Source: Hyposmocoma kahamanoa
Taxonomy: Eukaryota; Arthropoda; Insecta; Lepidoptera; Cosmopterigidae
Assembly (NCBI RefSeq): GCF_003589595.1
Contig: NW_020653900.1
Location: forward strand, 6,618,606 to 6,682,605
Length of the DNA stretch: 64,000 nt
Direction: 5' to 3'
Part shown: in pieces, positions 22,408-33,294 of the stretch
Layout of the letters: every line of letters begins with the position of its first letter
Numbering within the stretch: the stretch's first letter is position 1
Position numbers and translations under genes: made by a program
Notes under the pieces: model-generated
What the model was told of the DNA's origin: nothing
Databases searched by the model: none
What the model saw: the letters and a program-made list of their open reading frames with translations, nothing else

Positions 22408-22805
22408 CTACAAAAATGGACCGCTTTCAAGAAAGCCGTTGAAAACGCATTTGTTCTTTTTTTTACTTTTATTTGCCAGAATACAGTAATGATAAAGGTT
22501 TTTAACTAAAATTAAGTACATTGTATTCAACCTGCAAGCAGATGTACAAATATTAATTTCATGTTTGGTTTCTACTCTTAATTGCACTTCAAATTCATAT
22601 AAATTTTTATTTGGAATTTCTAAGTATTCTTTATTACTATAGAAGCAGTGTATCAAATGCCATTTTGTCAATTGCAATTTAAAAGTATGTCCTTGCAACA
22701 ATTTAATTTCATTTGGCAGATTGTTGTAAATAATTGTACACATGTTGAAGCAGTTTTTCTTATAAATTACTTTATGGCATGTTTAGTATTTACTCTTTAC
22801 AAATT
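22408..22805 (-). pseudogene. LINE-like ORF C-terminus, decayed
   Basis: Minus-strand translation: HKVIYKKNCFNMCTIIYNNL, PNEIKLLQGHTFKLQLTKWH and CFYSNKEYLE. The pattern 'YNNLP..IK......FK..L..W.....FYS..EYL' is typical of the C-terminal end of insect non-LTR ORF2 proteins. After about 22600 the frame stays open but has no further recognisable words. Confidence 0.6.
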
Positions 22806-23056
22806 AAAAAAAACTCATGATGAACATAGCTGTAAAGCCATATAAATATCAATTACGTACTTTTTGCTTACATTGAACAATAGTATTCTCACTTTTACTA
22901 CTGTTTGTGATTCACAACAGTGTTGGTGTCCACGGGAACTGAGTTAGGGTTGGTACTTATCGAATTATTTATCTTCATGTTATTAAAAAAACAAAAAGTA
23001 TTCATTTTTTTTGTGATCGACCTGATACTAACACTTGTCCACGTGGATTACGTAAA

Positions 23057-23260
23057 TGCAGAATAAGCGCGTTTGCGCAGTGCATCCGATTTGTTTCGTT
23101 CCCGATCCCACTACACAAATCTAGAAAATTCGAACCCACTTCGGATATCGCTTGTGCACTAAGTCCTATTCGGATCCGAGAAAATACGAATATCGTTTGT
23201 ACACCTAGAGTAAAATGATTCCTGTAACATTTCGGACCGTCATTTCTCGGATTCGGAACT
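23057..23260. mobile_element. Family G element, right end missing
   Basis: TAA then GCGCGTTTGCGCAGTGCATC, TCCGAGAAAATACGAATATC and ACATTTCGGACCGTCATTTC. The left end again follows TAA. Confidence 0.7.
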
Positions 23261-23734
23261 GGGCAATTCGGGTTTTTACAAAACTTGCTGAGGAAAATGA
23301 AAGTATCCAATCATAAAAAATGTTCAGTAATCAACCCTATAATAGCATTCTACTTAAAACCCAAGAGATTTAACACCGAAAACAATGGTTACCTGGCATT
23401 ACAGCTAAGCCTGCAATTTTCACATAACTCACTCCATTGTTTCTATGGGAATAGACTAAACTTTCATTTTAATTAAAAACTATACTTATATCGTTAATTC
23501 CACAATGATAATTAATTAATGTAGTTATTTGCTCGTTATAGATTTAAGTAATTTAGAATCAGTATCATAGAAAGCAATTGATAGATAAAGTCAGGAGATT
23601 TCGTCCAGGGCAGTATGCGAAACCATATTCAACCATTTTGCCCACGTCTTCGGAAATTTAAATTCGGTACGAACTCACCTGTGCACAGAATCTGTGTTAG
23701 TTATTTGATCTTAAATAATAATGATGGTTAACTT

Positions 23735-23890
23735 TTAGCAGCAGTAGATCTCCTTGTGAAAGAGTTCGTCCAGGGAAGTACGGCCGCCTTACCTACTTTT
23801 GTCGCCAAGCAGTAAGGGTACTGGTGAAATTACAGACATATGGGACTTTAGATCTTTGCGCTTTAAAGCTTTGCCTGTAACTGTTAGGGA
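23735..23890 (+). mobile_element. Family A repeat, 5' half
   Basis: AGCAGCAGTAGATCTCC, GAAAGAGTTCGTCCAGGGAA and GGTGAAATTACAGACATATG. It breaks off near the 518-bp inverted-repeat element that follows. Confidence 0.7.
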
Positions 23891-23903
23891 GTCACCAAGA
23901 ATA

Positions 23904-24421
23904 TTAACGTGGAATCGTCTTGATGCGATCGTGTTTAATCACACTTGTCGCATTAAGCCGATTCGCCCTTGACGTGGCCGTTTGCGAGCGGTCGCGCCAA
24001 TTGTTTTTAAGCCAGGATCAGCTGTCGTCGGCATGCGCACGGACGCAGAAAGCAGAGCGTGTACTCCCGTTCTCCGTTCGATAACAATTACTGTCAAATA
24101 AGTAGAGCTCGACAAAATTAAAAGGTGCATGATGTGAATGAACCACTGGTCTGTGGAATGAACCACTCTTGGCGTTGTCTTTTGGTTTTGTCGAGTAACA
24201 CTTGTGTGATAGTAATTGTTTCAGACGTATTTCGGACCTCCGTCTAGTCTCCGTCAACAACAATCAACAAATCTGGGTGTCTACTAAACACCCAGATTCG
24301 TTGCCGACCTGTGTCGAGCAGCGTTCATACGAACCGATGCGAAACGCAGAACGTCCTTTTCGCTCTTATGTTCATGGGCTTAAAGCTTTTCTCTGACCGG
24401 CTTAATGCGATTCTACGTTAA
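23904..24421. mobile_element. 518-bp inverted-repeat element with family H ends inside
   Basis: Outer ends TTAACGTGGAATCG and CGATTCTACGTTAA are inverted. Inside, at about 24056-24245, is an imperfect inverted pair (AACAATTACTGTCAAATAAG and CTTGTGTGATAGTAATTGTT) that matches family H at 36333. GC content is well above the flanks. No transposase frame, so non-autonomous. Confidence 0.6.
24270..24298. repeat. Perfect 11-bp hairpin
   Basis: AATCTGGGTGT, loop CTACTAA, ACACCCAGATT. It lies inside the 518-bp element. Confidence 0.65.
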
Positions 24422-24424
24422 TAA

Positions 24425-25520
24425 ATACATAAAATAAAAAATAAACATCATTTATTTCGGGCGACAATGACCCATATAAAAAAAATTACACTGAAATTAA
24501 ATTAATAATTAATACCTACAGTTAAGAACTAAAATAATATAATCAGAATAAAAAAGAAAATAAAAGGTTATAAAAATAAAACTAAATTAAATTAAATAAA
24601 AGCCAAAATTCTAATTAAAATTACACGTACATAGTTTATTGATGTCTAAATCGATTGCCTCCATAACCGGCACCATCACCACTGGCGGGAATGCTTATCA
24701 CAACAATGGCCGAATGTGGGGCAATCTAACCTGCGAGTTATCATAGCCAGGACGATATTGGGGCTAGCCCGCACTCTGCGCACCAGTAATAAGTGTGGTG
24801 ACTCCCTTATACCCATAAGTAACCCTAACCTTAGTTAACTGCCTCCGTGGCCGAACGGTTACCATGCCGGACTGCCACGCAGAGGTCCCAGGTTCGATTC
24901 CCGGGCCGGGAGAAATATTTGTATGACCTACATTTATTTCTCTCGTGAGTTTGGGTGTAATTTGTGGTTGTCTATGTGTGTGTCCATGGCACCCGCGACA
25001 CAGGGTTTCCCTAGTGCGGGGCTATGTTGAGTGTGTGCGTTATTATTATAATTATTATTGTTAGTGGCTCCGCACCGTTTCCCCCTAAACATTTACTGCA
25101 ACCAGCGATACTGACGACATTGTTATACGTGTGACGGCTTCATTACTCCACAAAGACTTCCAATATTGTGTAGTAGGTAAATACGGGTGAAAACCAATGC
25201 TACCGTAAGGATCGAGCAGTTGGTGTTCCGCCAGAATGTGAATTTTAATTCATTTGTAGCGAGAGTACCAACCCAACATCTATTCTGTCGACCTTCATGA
25301 GGGTTGAGTTTTGGCCGTAGGGTGTCATGTACCGACGTTTCCGAGGGCAGCTACCGGACACCCACGTTGCGTCACACGTTGCAGACAATACGTGTAAATA
25401 ATAATTAGGCATTAGTGTTTTATTATATTATTATGTTAGTTTTTAAAGAATGTATTTATGGGTTACAAAGATCCACCCATTACAAGATCTGAATATAAAT
25501 AAATAAAATAAAAAATAAAT
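24425..25520. mobile_element. GC-richer LINE-like debris split by a SINE B
   Basis: At 24450-24475 the minus strand has a LINE-type 3' end (GCCCGAAATAAATGATG). From about 24640 to 25400 the sequence is GC-richer than its surroundings, and it ends in an A-rich tail (AATAAATAAAATAAAAAATA). It looks like a LINE 3' UTR, but no reading frame is recognisable. A SINE B interrupts it; TTAGT at either side of the SINE may be the target duplication. Confidence 0.4.
24837..25062 (+). mobile_element. SINE B, full length, young
   Basis: Differs from the copy at 57511 at about three positions outside the ATT tail. Head CGTGGCCGAACGGTTACC, B box GGTTCGATTCCCGG, tail (ATT)n. Confidence 0.9.
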
Positions 25521-25689
25521 GCGTGTCTCCTTAACCTTGATGTTGGTGGAAGCATCGATTGTATATAGAACATGGGTGGAGCTAAAACACTGTAAAAGCG
25601 AAGAATATGTAGTACCATTATAAATTATTTTATGACTTTGTGATTTCCTGCTATCTTTAAAGTACTACATCCTCTGTTTGAACTGTGTT

Positions 25690-25925
25690 TACACAATGAT
25701 TTGACCAACTTCCTTTTAAGCAGAGGCTGTGGGTTCGAATCCCTCGTACCTCAGTTTCTTGGAATTTATGTGCGAAATTTAATTTGAAATTTACCATGAG
25801 TTTTTCGGTGAGGGAAAACATCGTGATGAAACCGTGATGAAGGTGACGGATTATAATCTAAACCCTCGCCTGGGAGGAGACCCGTGCCCAGCAGTGAGAC
25901 GTAGCAATAGGTTGATGATGACGAT
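25690..25925 (+). mobile_element. SINE D
   Basis: Head TGTGGGTTCGAATCCC, body TTTTTCGGTGAGGGAAAACA and GGAGACCCGTGCCCAGCAGT, tail GATGATGACGATGATGAT. Confidence 0.8.
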
Positions 25926-25929
25926 GATG

Positions 25930-27055
25930 ATCCTTTGTTTATACGTAATAATTATATTAAGTGTTAGTATTTTGTTCCATGGTGAAAAATAGACGTTGTA
26001 TTATTAATGCTGCGGTATCAATCAGAACAACTTTAACCACAACTATAATTATTATTTTGTACGTAACCATAGAAAGTGCACTTAATCTAATACGTTCGAA
26101 ACTCATTTGAGCAGGCGCCAACGCCAGCTAAAAGCTCGCACCATACCAAACATCAATTCGAACCATTAAAGTTCCCGTAGCTTTTCCAAACCCACTTTTA
26201 CTGGTAAAACTAAACTCTCTCTAGAAACGCAATTGGTTTAATTGAGCTGTATTGGAGCAATTTTAACCTTGACTGAATTAATAATTAACTCAAAGTCAAG
26301 TTTCCGTTAACTAACGTTTTTATTTTATAGAGCCGTTTCTATAGAAATGTTTTACCGAATTATTTTTTGGTAATAGATACTATTGTTAGTGGTATAAACG
26401 CACAAATGAACGTTAGAATACGTCTTACAATTTTTTTTTTAATCCAAGCATTGGGAAAATTCTATAAAAATACGTATACCAAATTATACGCATATTTAGT
26501 CCGAGATAACATTGTAGTTTTGTCCTTTCTTGCTTCTTGAACAATGGTACAAGCGCACCAAATGAACGTTGGAATACGTCTTAAGATTAAAAAAATAAAA
26601 TTATATGTTTTGGTGAAACACGTAAACAAAATAATGCTCCTTAACACAATAATTGATATATGACATACCTCTGTATGGCAAAAAATATTCACAAAGCTAT
26701 GTATAGAGTATTTGGAGTCCCTACCTTGTCTGTGGTTTACGTTCTTATTTATAAAACCTCACAAACAATAAGTAACAAGCTTACTTTCTCCAAAAGTAAA
26801 ATGTTAAAAGAAAATTCTACAATTTGGCCCTTATGTTCGCTTTGCGAGGCATTTTCCACTTCGATTGCGTTTCAGGTCGATATTACCATATAGCAAGATA
26901 CGAAGTTTTACTTTAAATTACTGGTCCCCTAATTGTAAATCATATGAAAATAAGAAAAAAAGTTATTTGTGAGCACGCCAGTGGTATCGTAAACGAACTG
27001 CTTTTTGCTTTTTAATTGACTCTATTTGGTAATACAAATTTGTAATTTAAATAAT
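25930..27055. other. Non-coding, nothing recognised
   Basis: Two words (CAAATGAACGTT and GAATACGTCTTA) recur at 26403-26428 and 26558-26583, a small direct repeat. No gene recognised. Confidence 0.4.
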
Positions 27056-27057
27056 AA

Positions 27058-27235
27058 CTACGCACACACACATAGTCCTGCACTAGGGCAACCCTGTATC
27101 GCGGGTACCATGGACACGCATAGACAACCACAAATTACACACAAACTCTAGAGATAAATAAATCTAGGCCATATAAATATTTTGAACTCGGGATCTCTGT
27201 GTGGCAGAACAGCGTGGTAACCGTTTAGATAGTTT
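27058..27235 (-). mobile_element. SINE B, decayed
   Basis: Reversed: CACACATAGTCCTGCACTAG, GGTACCATGGACACGCATAG, GGGATCTCTGTGTGGCAGAA and GGTAACCGTTTAGA. Confidence 0.75.
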
Positions 27236-27520
27236 TTGCAGTCAATGTAATAATGTATACTGATATTATTGGTTTTAACTAACGCATTTGCATTTCGATA
27301 ATTTTCGAGATATTACCACCTAAAGTTTCATTGTTACGTAAAAAAAATGTCGATTACGCTGATTTTGTTTAACAATGTGCCATGGCATGGCACCACTGAA
27401 TTAGGAGTGCAGTAATATGTATTGAAATCCGAAAACTGTTTACGTAATATGTGGTTAACGGTGTTGGTTATTGACTAAGTCACTATTTGTTAGTTCTGAA
27501 CACTATGCTAAATTTATTTT

Positions 27521-27656
27521 TTGGAGATTTTCTGTTATTTTTGTAAACAGCTATATTTATTTACTAATATATACTCCCCGAACCATGTGGAAAGAAAAAC
27601 AAAGAAACGAATTTTGTGGAAAAAAAAAGAAACAAAACACACAATAAAAAAGAACT
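27521..27656. repeat. Dispersed repeat L
   Basis: TTTCTGTTATTTTTGTAAAC, then TATTTATTTACTAATAT, then A-rich sequence to AAAAAAGAAC. A near copy is at 55800-55945. It ends exactly where the next element begins. Confidence 0.65.
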
Positions 27657-28873
27657 GGGGGCCTACCACAACCTCTTAAAACAATATTACTTTAACCTTA
27701 CATTGACTTTTCGTACCATAACGCACTTAAAGTAAGCTTATTGTAATGTTAAAACTATGATGTTTTATTGACAACTTTGTGACTATTCATTCACTCAGTT
27801 CGTACTATGACGCGACTTTAACATTAAAGTAATATTACTCTAATGTAGCAGTCTTAAAATAGTTACACGGATGTAATGGAAACAATATTATTTTCAGTTT
27901 TATTGTCTTAATATTGATTTGTAATGATTATAAGTTATGTTGAACTTATTTATTTACATATATCTCTTCAATATTTTGTTTATTTTTTATTTATTAGCAC
28001 ATAGTAAATAATTTTTCGTCAAATATAAATACGCGATGTTTATTTTGTAAAATTATTGCAGCGCCATCTATATGCTCCTTGGCAAAACTTACAGTTGACA
28101 CTAGACTATAATTCCGAATTCACGTGACTATCAAGACTCAGCTTGTTTTATTTATTTTTGTCATTGACTTACAATTATATGGACGTCGGGTCCGCGCTAA
28201 AAAGTGTCCGAACTTATAGGGCGTTAAAATCGTATACAGAGCGTCATTCACGCTTTAGTCTTCGTTTGTTCGACTGACAGCGAAGCAAGCAAAATTAGAC
28301 AGTACTGCGATGACATTACAATTTAAATTCAACGTTTTAGCTTTTTCATATTTACATATATATTTTAGCCTTTACATGTCACTACGTTTAAATAGGTTGA
28401 CTTGGGACATTTTTTTCGTGGTTTTTGTATTAGACACGTCGTCCATTTATTTGTAAGTCAATGATTTTTGTTCATGAAAATGCGGTATAATTATTGAAAA
28501 CAACGTAATTTTAACAGATTTTATTATTACATACTTTTTTTTTAACAGTCAAAATTCTCTGAATGTAAATAACATTAAGTACTTAATCGTTATACTACGA
28601 TAAGTTCACATAGCGTTATCTCTGTCCTATTTTTAATAAGGAATTGACAATATTGGGAAATCATTTGTTCTTTCAATCACTTTTGCAATATTACATTACT
28701 TAGTTGACAGGTTCGTCACGGTACGAATAAGAGTAATATTATATCTTACTTTAAGCTTACATTGAAATGAAATGAAATGAAAATCTTTTATTTCAGGCAA
28801 TGAAATGCCCATAGACAAAGTGTTAGTGTTAGTTGAAATAAGATTGTTTTTAGAATGGTTGTGGTAGGCCCCC
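27657..28873. mobile_element. 1.2-kb element with inverted ends
   Basis: Left end GGGGGCCTACCACAACC, right end GGTTGTGGTAGGCCCCC, perfectly inverted over 17 bp. Weaker pairing continues inward (TTAAAACAATATTA against AATAAGATTGTTTTTAGAA). No reading frame with recognisable domains lies inside, so it would be non-autonomous. At 28770-28830 it contains the minus-strand LINE-type 3' end TGCCTGAAATAAAAGATTTT with a (CATTT)n tail. Confidence 0.6.
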
Positions 28874-28974
28874 TGGTCCAAAAATTAAGTTCGGGTAGTG
28901 TTCTTTGAAGGTATCGATGTGTAACTGTTTGTTGGCTCCGAATATATAAATAAATAATCTCAGTACAGAGTACT

Positions 28975-29400
28975 AAAAAAACCGACCTCGAACGTACGTG
29001 GAATTACATCTATTTGCTAAATTTTATGAAAATCGGTTACCGGAAAGTGCGCGAAACCCGGATGCATCCACTAGTTCGCCACTATATAGAACGTGACACA
29101 GGAGATAATAAAAATCGGTTCTCACTACTAAGTATATTGAGAGAGAAAAACGCCTTGAATTAGAGAATAGCAAAATCAACCATTAAAATAATTGCTTTTT
29201 GTAATAAAATTTAGGCGCTATTTTAAAAATGAATCTTCATGCGTGAACAGCCACCCTTAGAGGTGGACGATTTTCTTCAAAATTAAATGGGACCACCATG
29301 GAGTTACCCTCTTTCCAATAAAAAAAGAATCATCAAAATCGGTTCACAAATACCGGAGTAATACATACAAAAAAACATACAGTCGAATTGGGAATCTATG
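28975..29400. mobile_element. Family C element, long form
   Basis: AAAAAAACCGACCTCGAACG, ATCGGTTACCGGAAAGTGCG, CCCTTAGAGGTGGACG, GAGTTACCCTCTTTCC and ACATACAGTCGAATTG. Preceded by TCTCAGTACAGAGTACT, which also precedes the copies at 41985 and 62428. Confidence 0.7.
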
Positions 29401-29980
29401 TGAGATATAAGAAAATATGTGAGATTGTTGTTAAAGAGGGTTGTATTTCGTTATCCTGATGCCAGATATATTAACTCAATTTCATTTCAAATTCCAAATT
29501 AATAAGGTGCCAATATCACTTCAAGTTTGACACTTCACATTTCTTTAAAGTCGACTCTATGGCGCTTGTGATAAGAACCAATATACAAATGTCTTAAGCT
29601 TGACATATTCTCGACTGCACTCAAAGTGCAAATCATCCACATGGGCCACAGAAATGGTCAATTAACCGTTCATGGGCAGTAACAGCGATTACTGTAAAAT
29701 TAAATATCAGAATATGATAGTACGGGGTACTCCGTTCCGCTATATGGATGTCAATAAACCAATTATGGGTTTTACAGTGTGATTTCCAAGTGATTTCTGT
29801 GTAATTGCCGCCTACTCCTTTGTCATAAAGAAGTATCAACAACGTACTGACAAAAGTCAATGATTTACATACATTTTATATTTTACATTGAATCAATATA
29901 AACACTAGACAAGACACTGATATTTTTGTGTGCGGTACTATTTTGAAGTGGTTCCATGGAAGGGTTAACCAGGCCCTGTA
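29401..29980. other. Non-coding, nothing recognised
   Basis: No gene or repeat recognised. Words at 29825-29895 (AGTATCAACAACGTACTGAC, TTTTATATT) recur at 47625-47690, a further dispersed repeat. Confidence 0.4.
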
Positions 29981-29984
29981 CTCC

Positions 29985-30060
29985 TGTTTTCCGTTCGACA
30001 TTCGACCAAAACAGTTACTGTCAAATAAGTAATACTCGACCAAATTAAATCCGGAATTGA
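29985..30060. mobile_element. Family H single end
   Basis: TTTTCCGTTCGACATTCGAC, AGTTACTGTCAAATAAGTAA and CGACCAAATTAAAT match one terminal inverted repeat of family H; no partner end nearby. Confidence 0.55.
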
Positions 30061-30344
30061 ATAACCTGAATTTTGTACTCTATTGTATGTGATATATTTC
30101 TTTATGCTGCCGAACGCTGGACCAATACTAATCGCTCAATCATCGAAGCGACAAGTAAGTCAAATTAAAATTTAAAATTACGTACTTTCACTAACTTATA
30201 TAATTTAAAAAAAAACTACCATACATTATTAAAATAACCATAATTATTATGCCTTTTTAAATGTTAATAAAAAAAGTCGTTTTAATTACCCATTTTGTAG
30301 ATGACATTTGGGACATAATTATGTGTCATATATTATAATTATCA

Positions 30345-30505
30345 CTTTAGTATGTTACCCACTGATGGGCACGGGTCTCTTCTATGGAGACGGTTTAGTT
30401 TGGCCAAATGCGTTTCCGGGATTTCACTCGTTTTCCAAAGATTGTAAGCTTCTTCGACATGAAGGTTTCATAATGGCATTTTTTCTTCACCTACACGAAC
30501 GGTGC
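30345..30505 (-). mobile_element. SINE D fragment
   Basis: Reversed 3' part: CCACTGATGGGCACGGGTCT, GACATGAAGGTTTCATAATG. The tRNA-like head is missing. Confidence 0.6.
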
Positions 30506-30609
30506 CGCCACAAGGATTTGAAACTGACCTCACAGAACAATCGTACAATATTTATATATACTTCTATTGCAACTAACTGGATTATAATTTGATTTTGAAA
30601 TAAATAAGG

Positions 30610-30795
30610 CTCACTTAGTGTCTGCCACGCAGAGGTCCAGAATTCGATTCCCGGCCGGGAGAAAAATATTTGTATGGCCTACATTTATTATTCTCGGAGT
30701 GTGGCTATAATTTGTGTGGTTGTCTATGTGTGTCAATGGCACCCGCGACACAGTTTCTCTAATGCGGGGTTATGAGTGTGTGTGTTATTGTTATA
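30610..30795 (+). mobile_element. SINE B, 5'-truncated
   Basis: Begins at CTGCCACGCAGAGGTCC, keeps GATTCCCGGCCGGGAG and ends GTGTGTGTTATTGTTATAAT. Confidence 0.8.
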
Positions 30796-30799
30796 ATAT

Positions 30800-31680
30800 T
30801 ATTATTACCATATTTTTTCAAATAATCTATTAACTATGTTACTACATTGTCTAGTTTTAAACATATAATAATAAAACATGTACCATTGAAAGAAAGCATT
30901 ATATCCCCTTAAAGATAATGAGGAATATAAATCGTATCTACGATCTTTTATTACCAGGGGTCCACTGCAATAATTTATAGGTTTTTTATTTTCATTAAAT
31001 TTTGAAATTCGTTGAGGCTTACATTTGTTTAAACCCTTAGTTCCCGAAGTGGTCCAGGTGGACCCGCAGGGGTCCACGGGAGATTCCACGGCAGTCTATG
31101 TTGCCGTGACAAAAAATAATTTGGAAATGGAATATGGTAGAAATGTAGCTACAGGGGGTCCACCGGAACTAGCTAAATTTTGAAAGTGATCTATGAGAAA
31201 AAAGTTTAGGAATCTCTGGTTTAAGCGATAAATTTCAACAGCACTGCAATTGGACGTTTATAAACGAATGGACCTGTGATCATATGTACATGATCACCAA
31301 TGTGATCATAGTTTTGCGAAAATGGCACCTCAAGAATTTTTCCTAGTTTTTGTAAAATTTACTTGTAAACTGTAAACTTTTGCTGTTCTCACTTCAGGAA
31401 TGATGTATTGTTGTGATTTATTACAATAATTCCCCAACAATAATAAGCATAACAGCAAAAGTTTTCATTTTATAAAATAAATTTTTGAAGAAACTTTCAA
31501 CTTTAGGTGTAATTTTGGCAAAAGTATGTTAATGTTGGCTGATACGTTATTGGATATCAGCATCCAATTGCAAAATAGTTGGAAGATTGTAGTTGAAAAG
31601 CAATTTGATTGGGTTAGCACGAGACTGCCTCATAACCGCATTACAATAATCCGTACTGATAGTACAGATTGTGTGACTTT
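30800..31680. other. Non-coding, nothing recognised
   Basis: At 31020-31170 the words GGTCCAGGTGG, GGTCCACGGG and GGTCCACCGG recur loosely. No gene recognised. Confidence 0.4.
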
Positions 31681-31684
31681 GGGA

Positions 31685-31970
31685 AACTTTTAGTAGCAAA
31701 AGAGTCTCGTGAAAGAGTTCGTCCAGGGAAGTACTGCCACGTTAAGCAGTAATGTAAACATTACTGCGTTCCGGTTTCGAAGGGTAAGGGTGCTGATGAA
31801 ATTACAGGCACATGGGGTTTGTCAACGTATATCTCAGGGTGTCGGGTGCAGTGGCAGTGCACTCGACCTTTGTGATTTAAAGCTCTGAGTGGTACTCCAA
31901 CTGTTAGGGGCAGGCGTGTCGCTTACCACCTGATGACTTGTTCGTCCCGTCACTTAAATAGTTCTTTTTA
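31685..31970 (+). mobile_element. Family A repeat, near full length
   Basis: TTTTAGTAGCAAAAGAG, GAAAGAGTTCGTCCAGGGAA, GATGAAATTACAGGCACATG, to TTCGTCCCGTCACTT. Confidence 0.8.
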
Positions 31971-31974
31971 TATT

Positions 31975-32560
31975 ATATTATGAAAAGAACTATTTCAGTG
32001 TCATGGATATAATTACCACTAGTGGCGTAGCGTCGATTTCTGCCTCCCGGGGCCAAACTTAAATTTAAACTCTAAAAACTTAAACCCCTCTCTACTTTCA
32101 CGATTACTTACAAAAGTAGTTCATTCGGGTAGGCTCGCCTCGATTGTGGTTTTATGTTCACCTGCCGTCGCCATCTTTATGTTGTTCAGGATATCGTTTA
32201 CTCAAATAGTGGAATTTATTTTAAAATTTTAAGTAGAAATTGTAATTGACGGTTTTGTAGCATTTGAACGCGGGGCCGGTTTAAAGTTGCAACGGAACCT
32301 AAAAGCAAGTACCTATCACGTGCCCAAAAGCCACATCACTGATTACTACATGAAATTTCTGACACATTTTTTTAACAACCTCTTTGTTAATATCCACAAG
32401 CATATTATGTTTATGTATTATTCTCTTTTATTTATTTAGTTTACCAACAGTTATTACATTCAGACTTATTTACTAGGTGTGTTGATTTGTGGTTTTAATT
32501 TTATTGCACTACTAATTACAGAAAAACATCTAATGCAAATAAAGGCGAAAAAACCTTTTT
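31975..32560. other. Non-coding, nothing recognised
   Basis: Starts with an inverted pair AAGAACTATTTCA / TAAATAGTTCTT across 31960-31995. No gene recognised. Confidence 0.35.
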
Positions 32561-32564
32561 AAGG

Positions 32565-33050
32565 TTTTTCTTATGATACCCAGTGATGGGATGAACAAGT
32601 CGTGTGCTTGCACTGCCACTCAGGACTTTCAATTGTAAAGATCTAAGGAACACTGCCACTGCACCCGTCACACGTGAGACATAAATTGACAAGTCCACAT
32701 GACAAGGCACATGGCCTGTCATTTCAATAGCACCCTTACCCTTCAAAACCAAAACGCAGTAATGTTCACATTACTACTTGGCGGCCGAAATAGGTAATAA
32801 TAATAATAGCGCACACACTCAACATAGCCCCTCACTAGGGAAACCCTGAATCGTGGGTGCAATGAACGCACACATAGACCACAAATTACACGCAAACTCA
32901 AATAAATAAATGTAGGCCATACAAATATTTCTCTCGCCCCGGGAATCGAGTCTGGGACCTCTGTGTGGCAGTCCGGCATGGTAACCGTAGGTAAGATTGC
33001 AGTACTGCTCTGGATGAACTCTTTCACAAGGAGCTTTACTGGTATTAAAA
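32565..33050 (-). mobile_element. Family A repeat split by a SINE B
   Basis: Reversed copy. 32565-32796 runs from TCTTATGATACCCAGTGATG to GGCCGAAATAGGTA. After the SINE B it resumes at TAGGTAAGATTGCAGTACTG and ends TTTACTGGTATTAAAAT. TAGGTA occurs on both sides of the SINE, so it is the target-site duplication. Confidence 0.8.
32793..32990 (-). mobile_element. SINE B inserted in family A
   Basis: Reversed: (TAA)n tail, GCACACACTCAACATAGCCC, CCGGGAATCGAGTCTGG..., GGCAGTCCGGCATGGTAACC. The head's first ~12 bases are missing. Confidence 0.85.
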
Positions 33051-33054
33051 TTAA

Positions 33055-33290
33055 CATTTTTTTTTTTTTATAAAAATGATGGAAAATGACGATGAGGTCG
33101 ACGATGTAGCATGCGCACCTAAATAATGCCTATTCACTCTCGCCTTGAAAAGATCCAAGTTATAGCGTTCGGGGAACAAGTTCGCAGGTAGGGAATTCCA
33201 CTCTCTAGCCGCTCGCCATATAAATGTGGAAGCCAAACGCTTTGTGCGAATCCTGGGAATATCTACAACATAGGGGTGGAATCATAGTCC
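33055..33290 (-). pseudogene. LINE ORF2 C-terminus (TFIW type), open fragment
   Basis: Minus-strand translation: HPYVVDIPRIRTKRLASTFI, WRAAREWNSLPANLFPERYN and LDLFKARVNRHYLGAHATSS. The pattern 'RT.R...TFI.RAAREWNSLP..LFP..YNL..FK.RVN' marks the C-terminus of a non-LTR reverse-transcriptase ORF. Only about 75 codons remain; no upstream domain is present. Confidence 0.75.
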
Positions 33291-33294
33291 AAGT

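Noticed and set aside
24837..24910. Possible tRNA gene
   Set aside because: A and B boxes and a tRNA-like arm are present, but the body and ATT tail show it is a SINE; the same holds for 13680-13753, 17905 and 57511.
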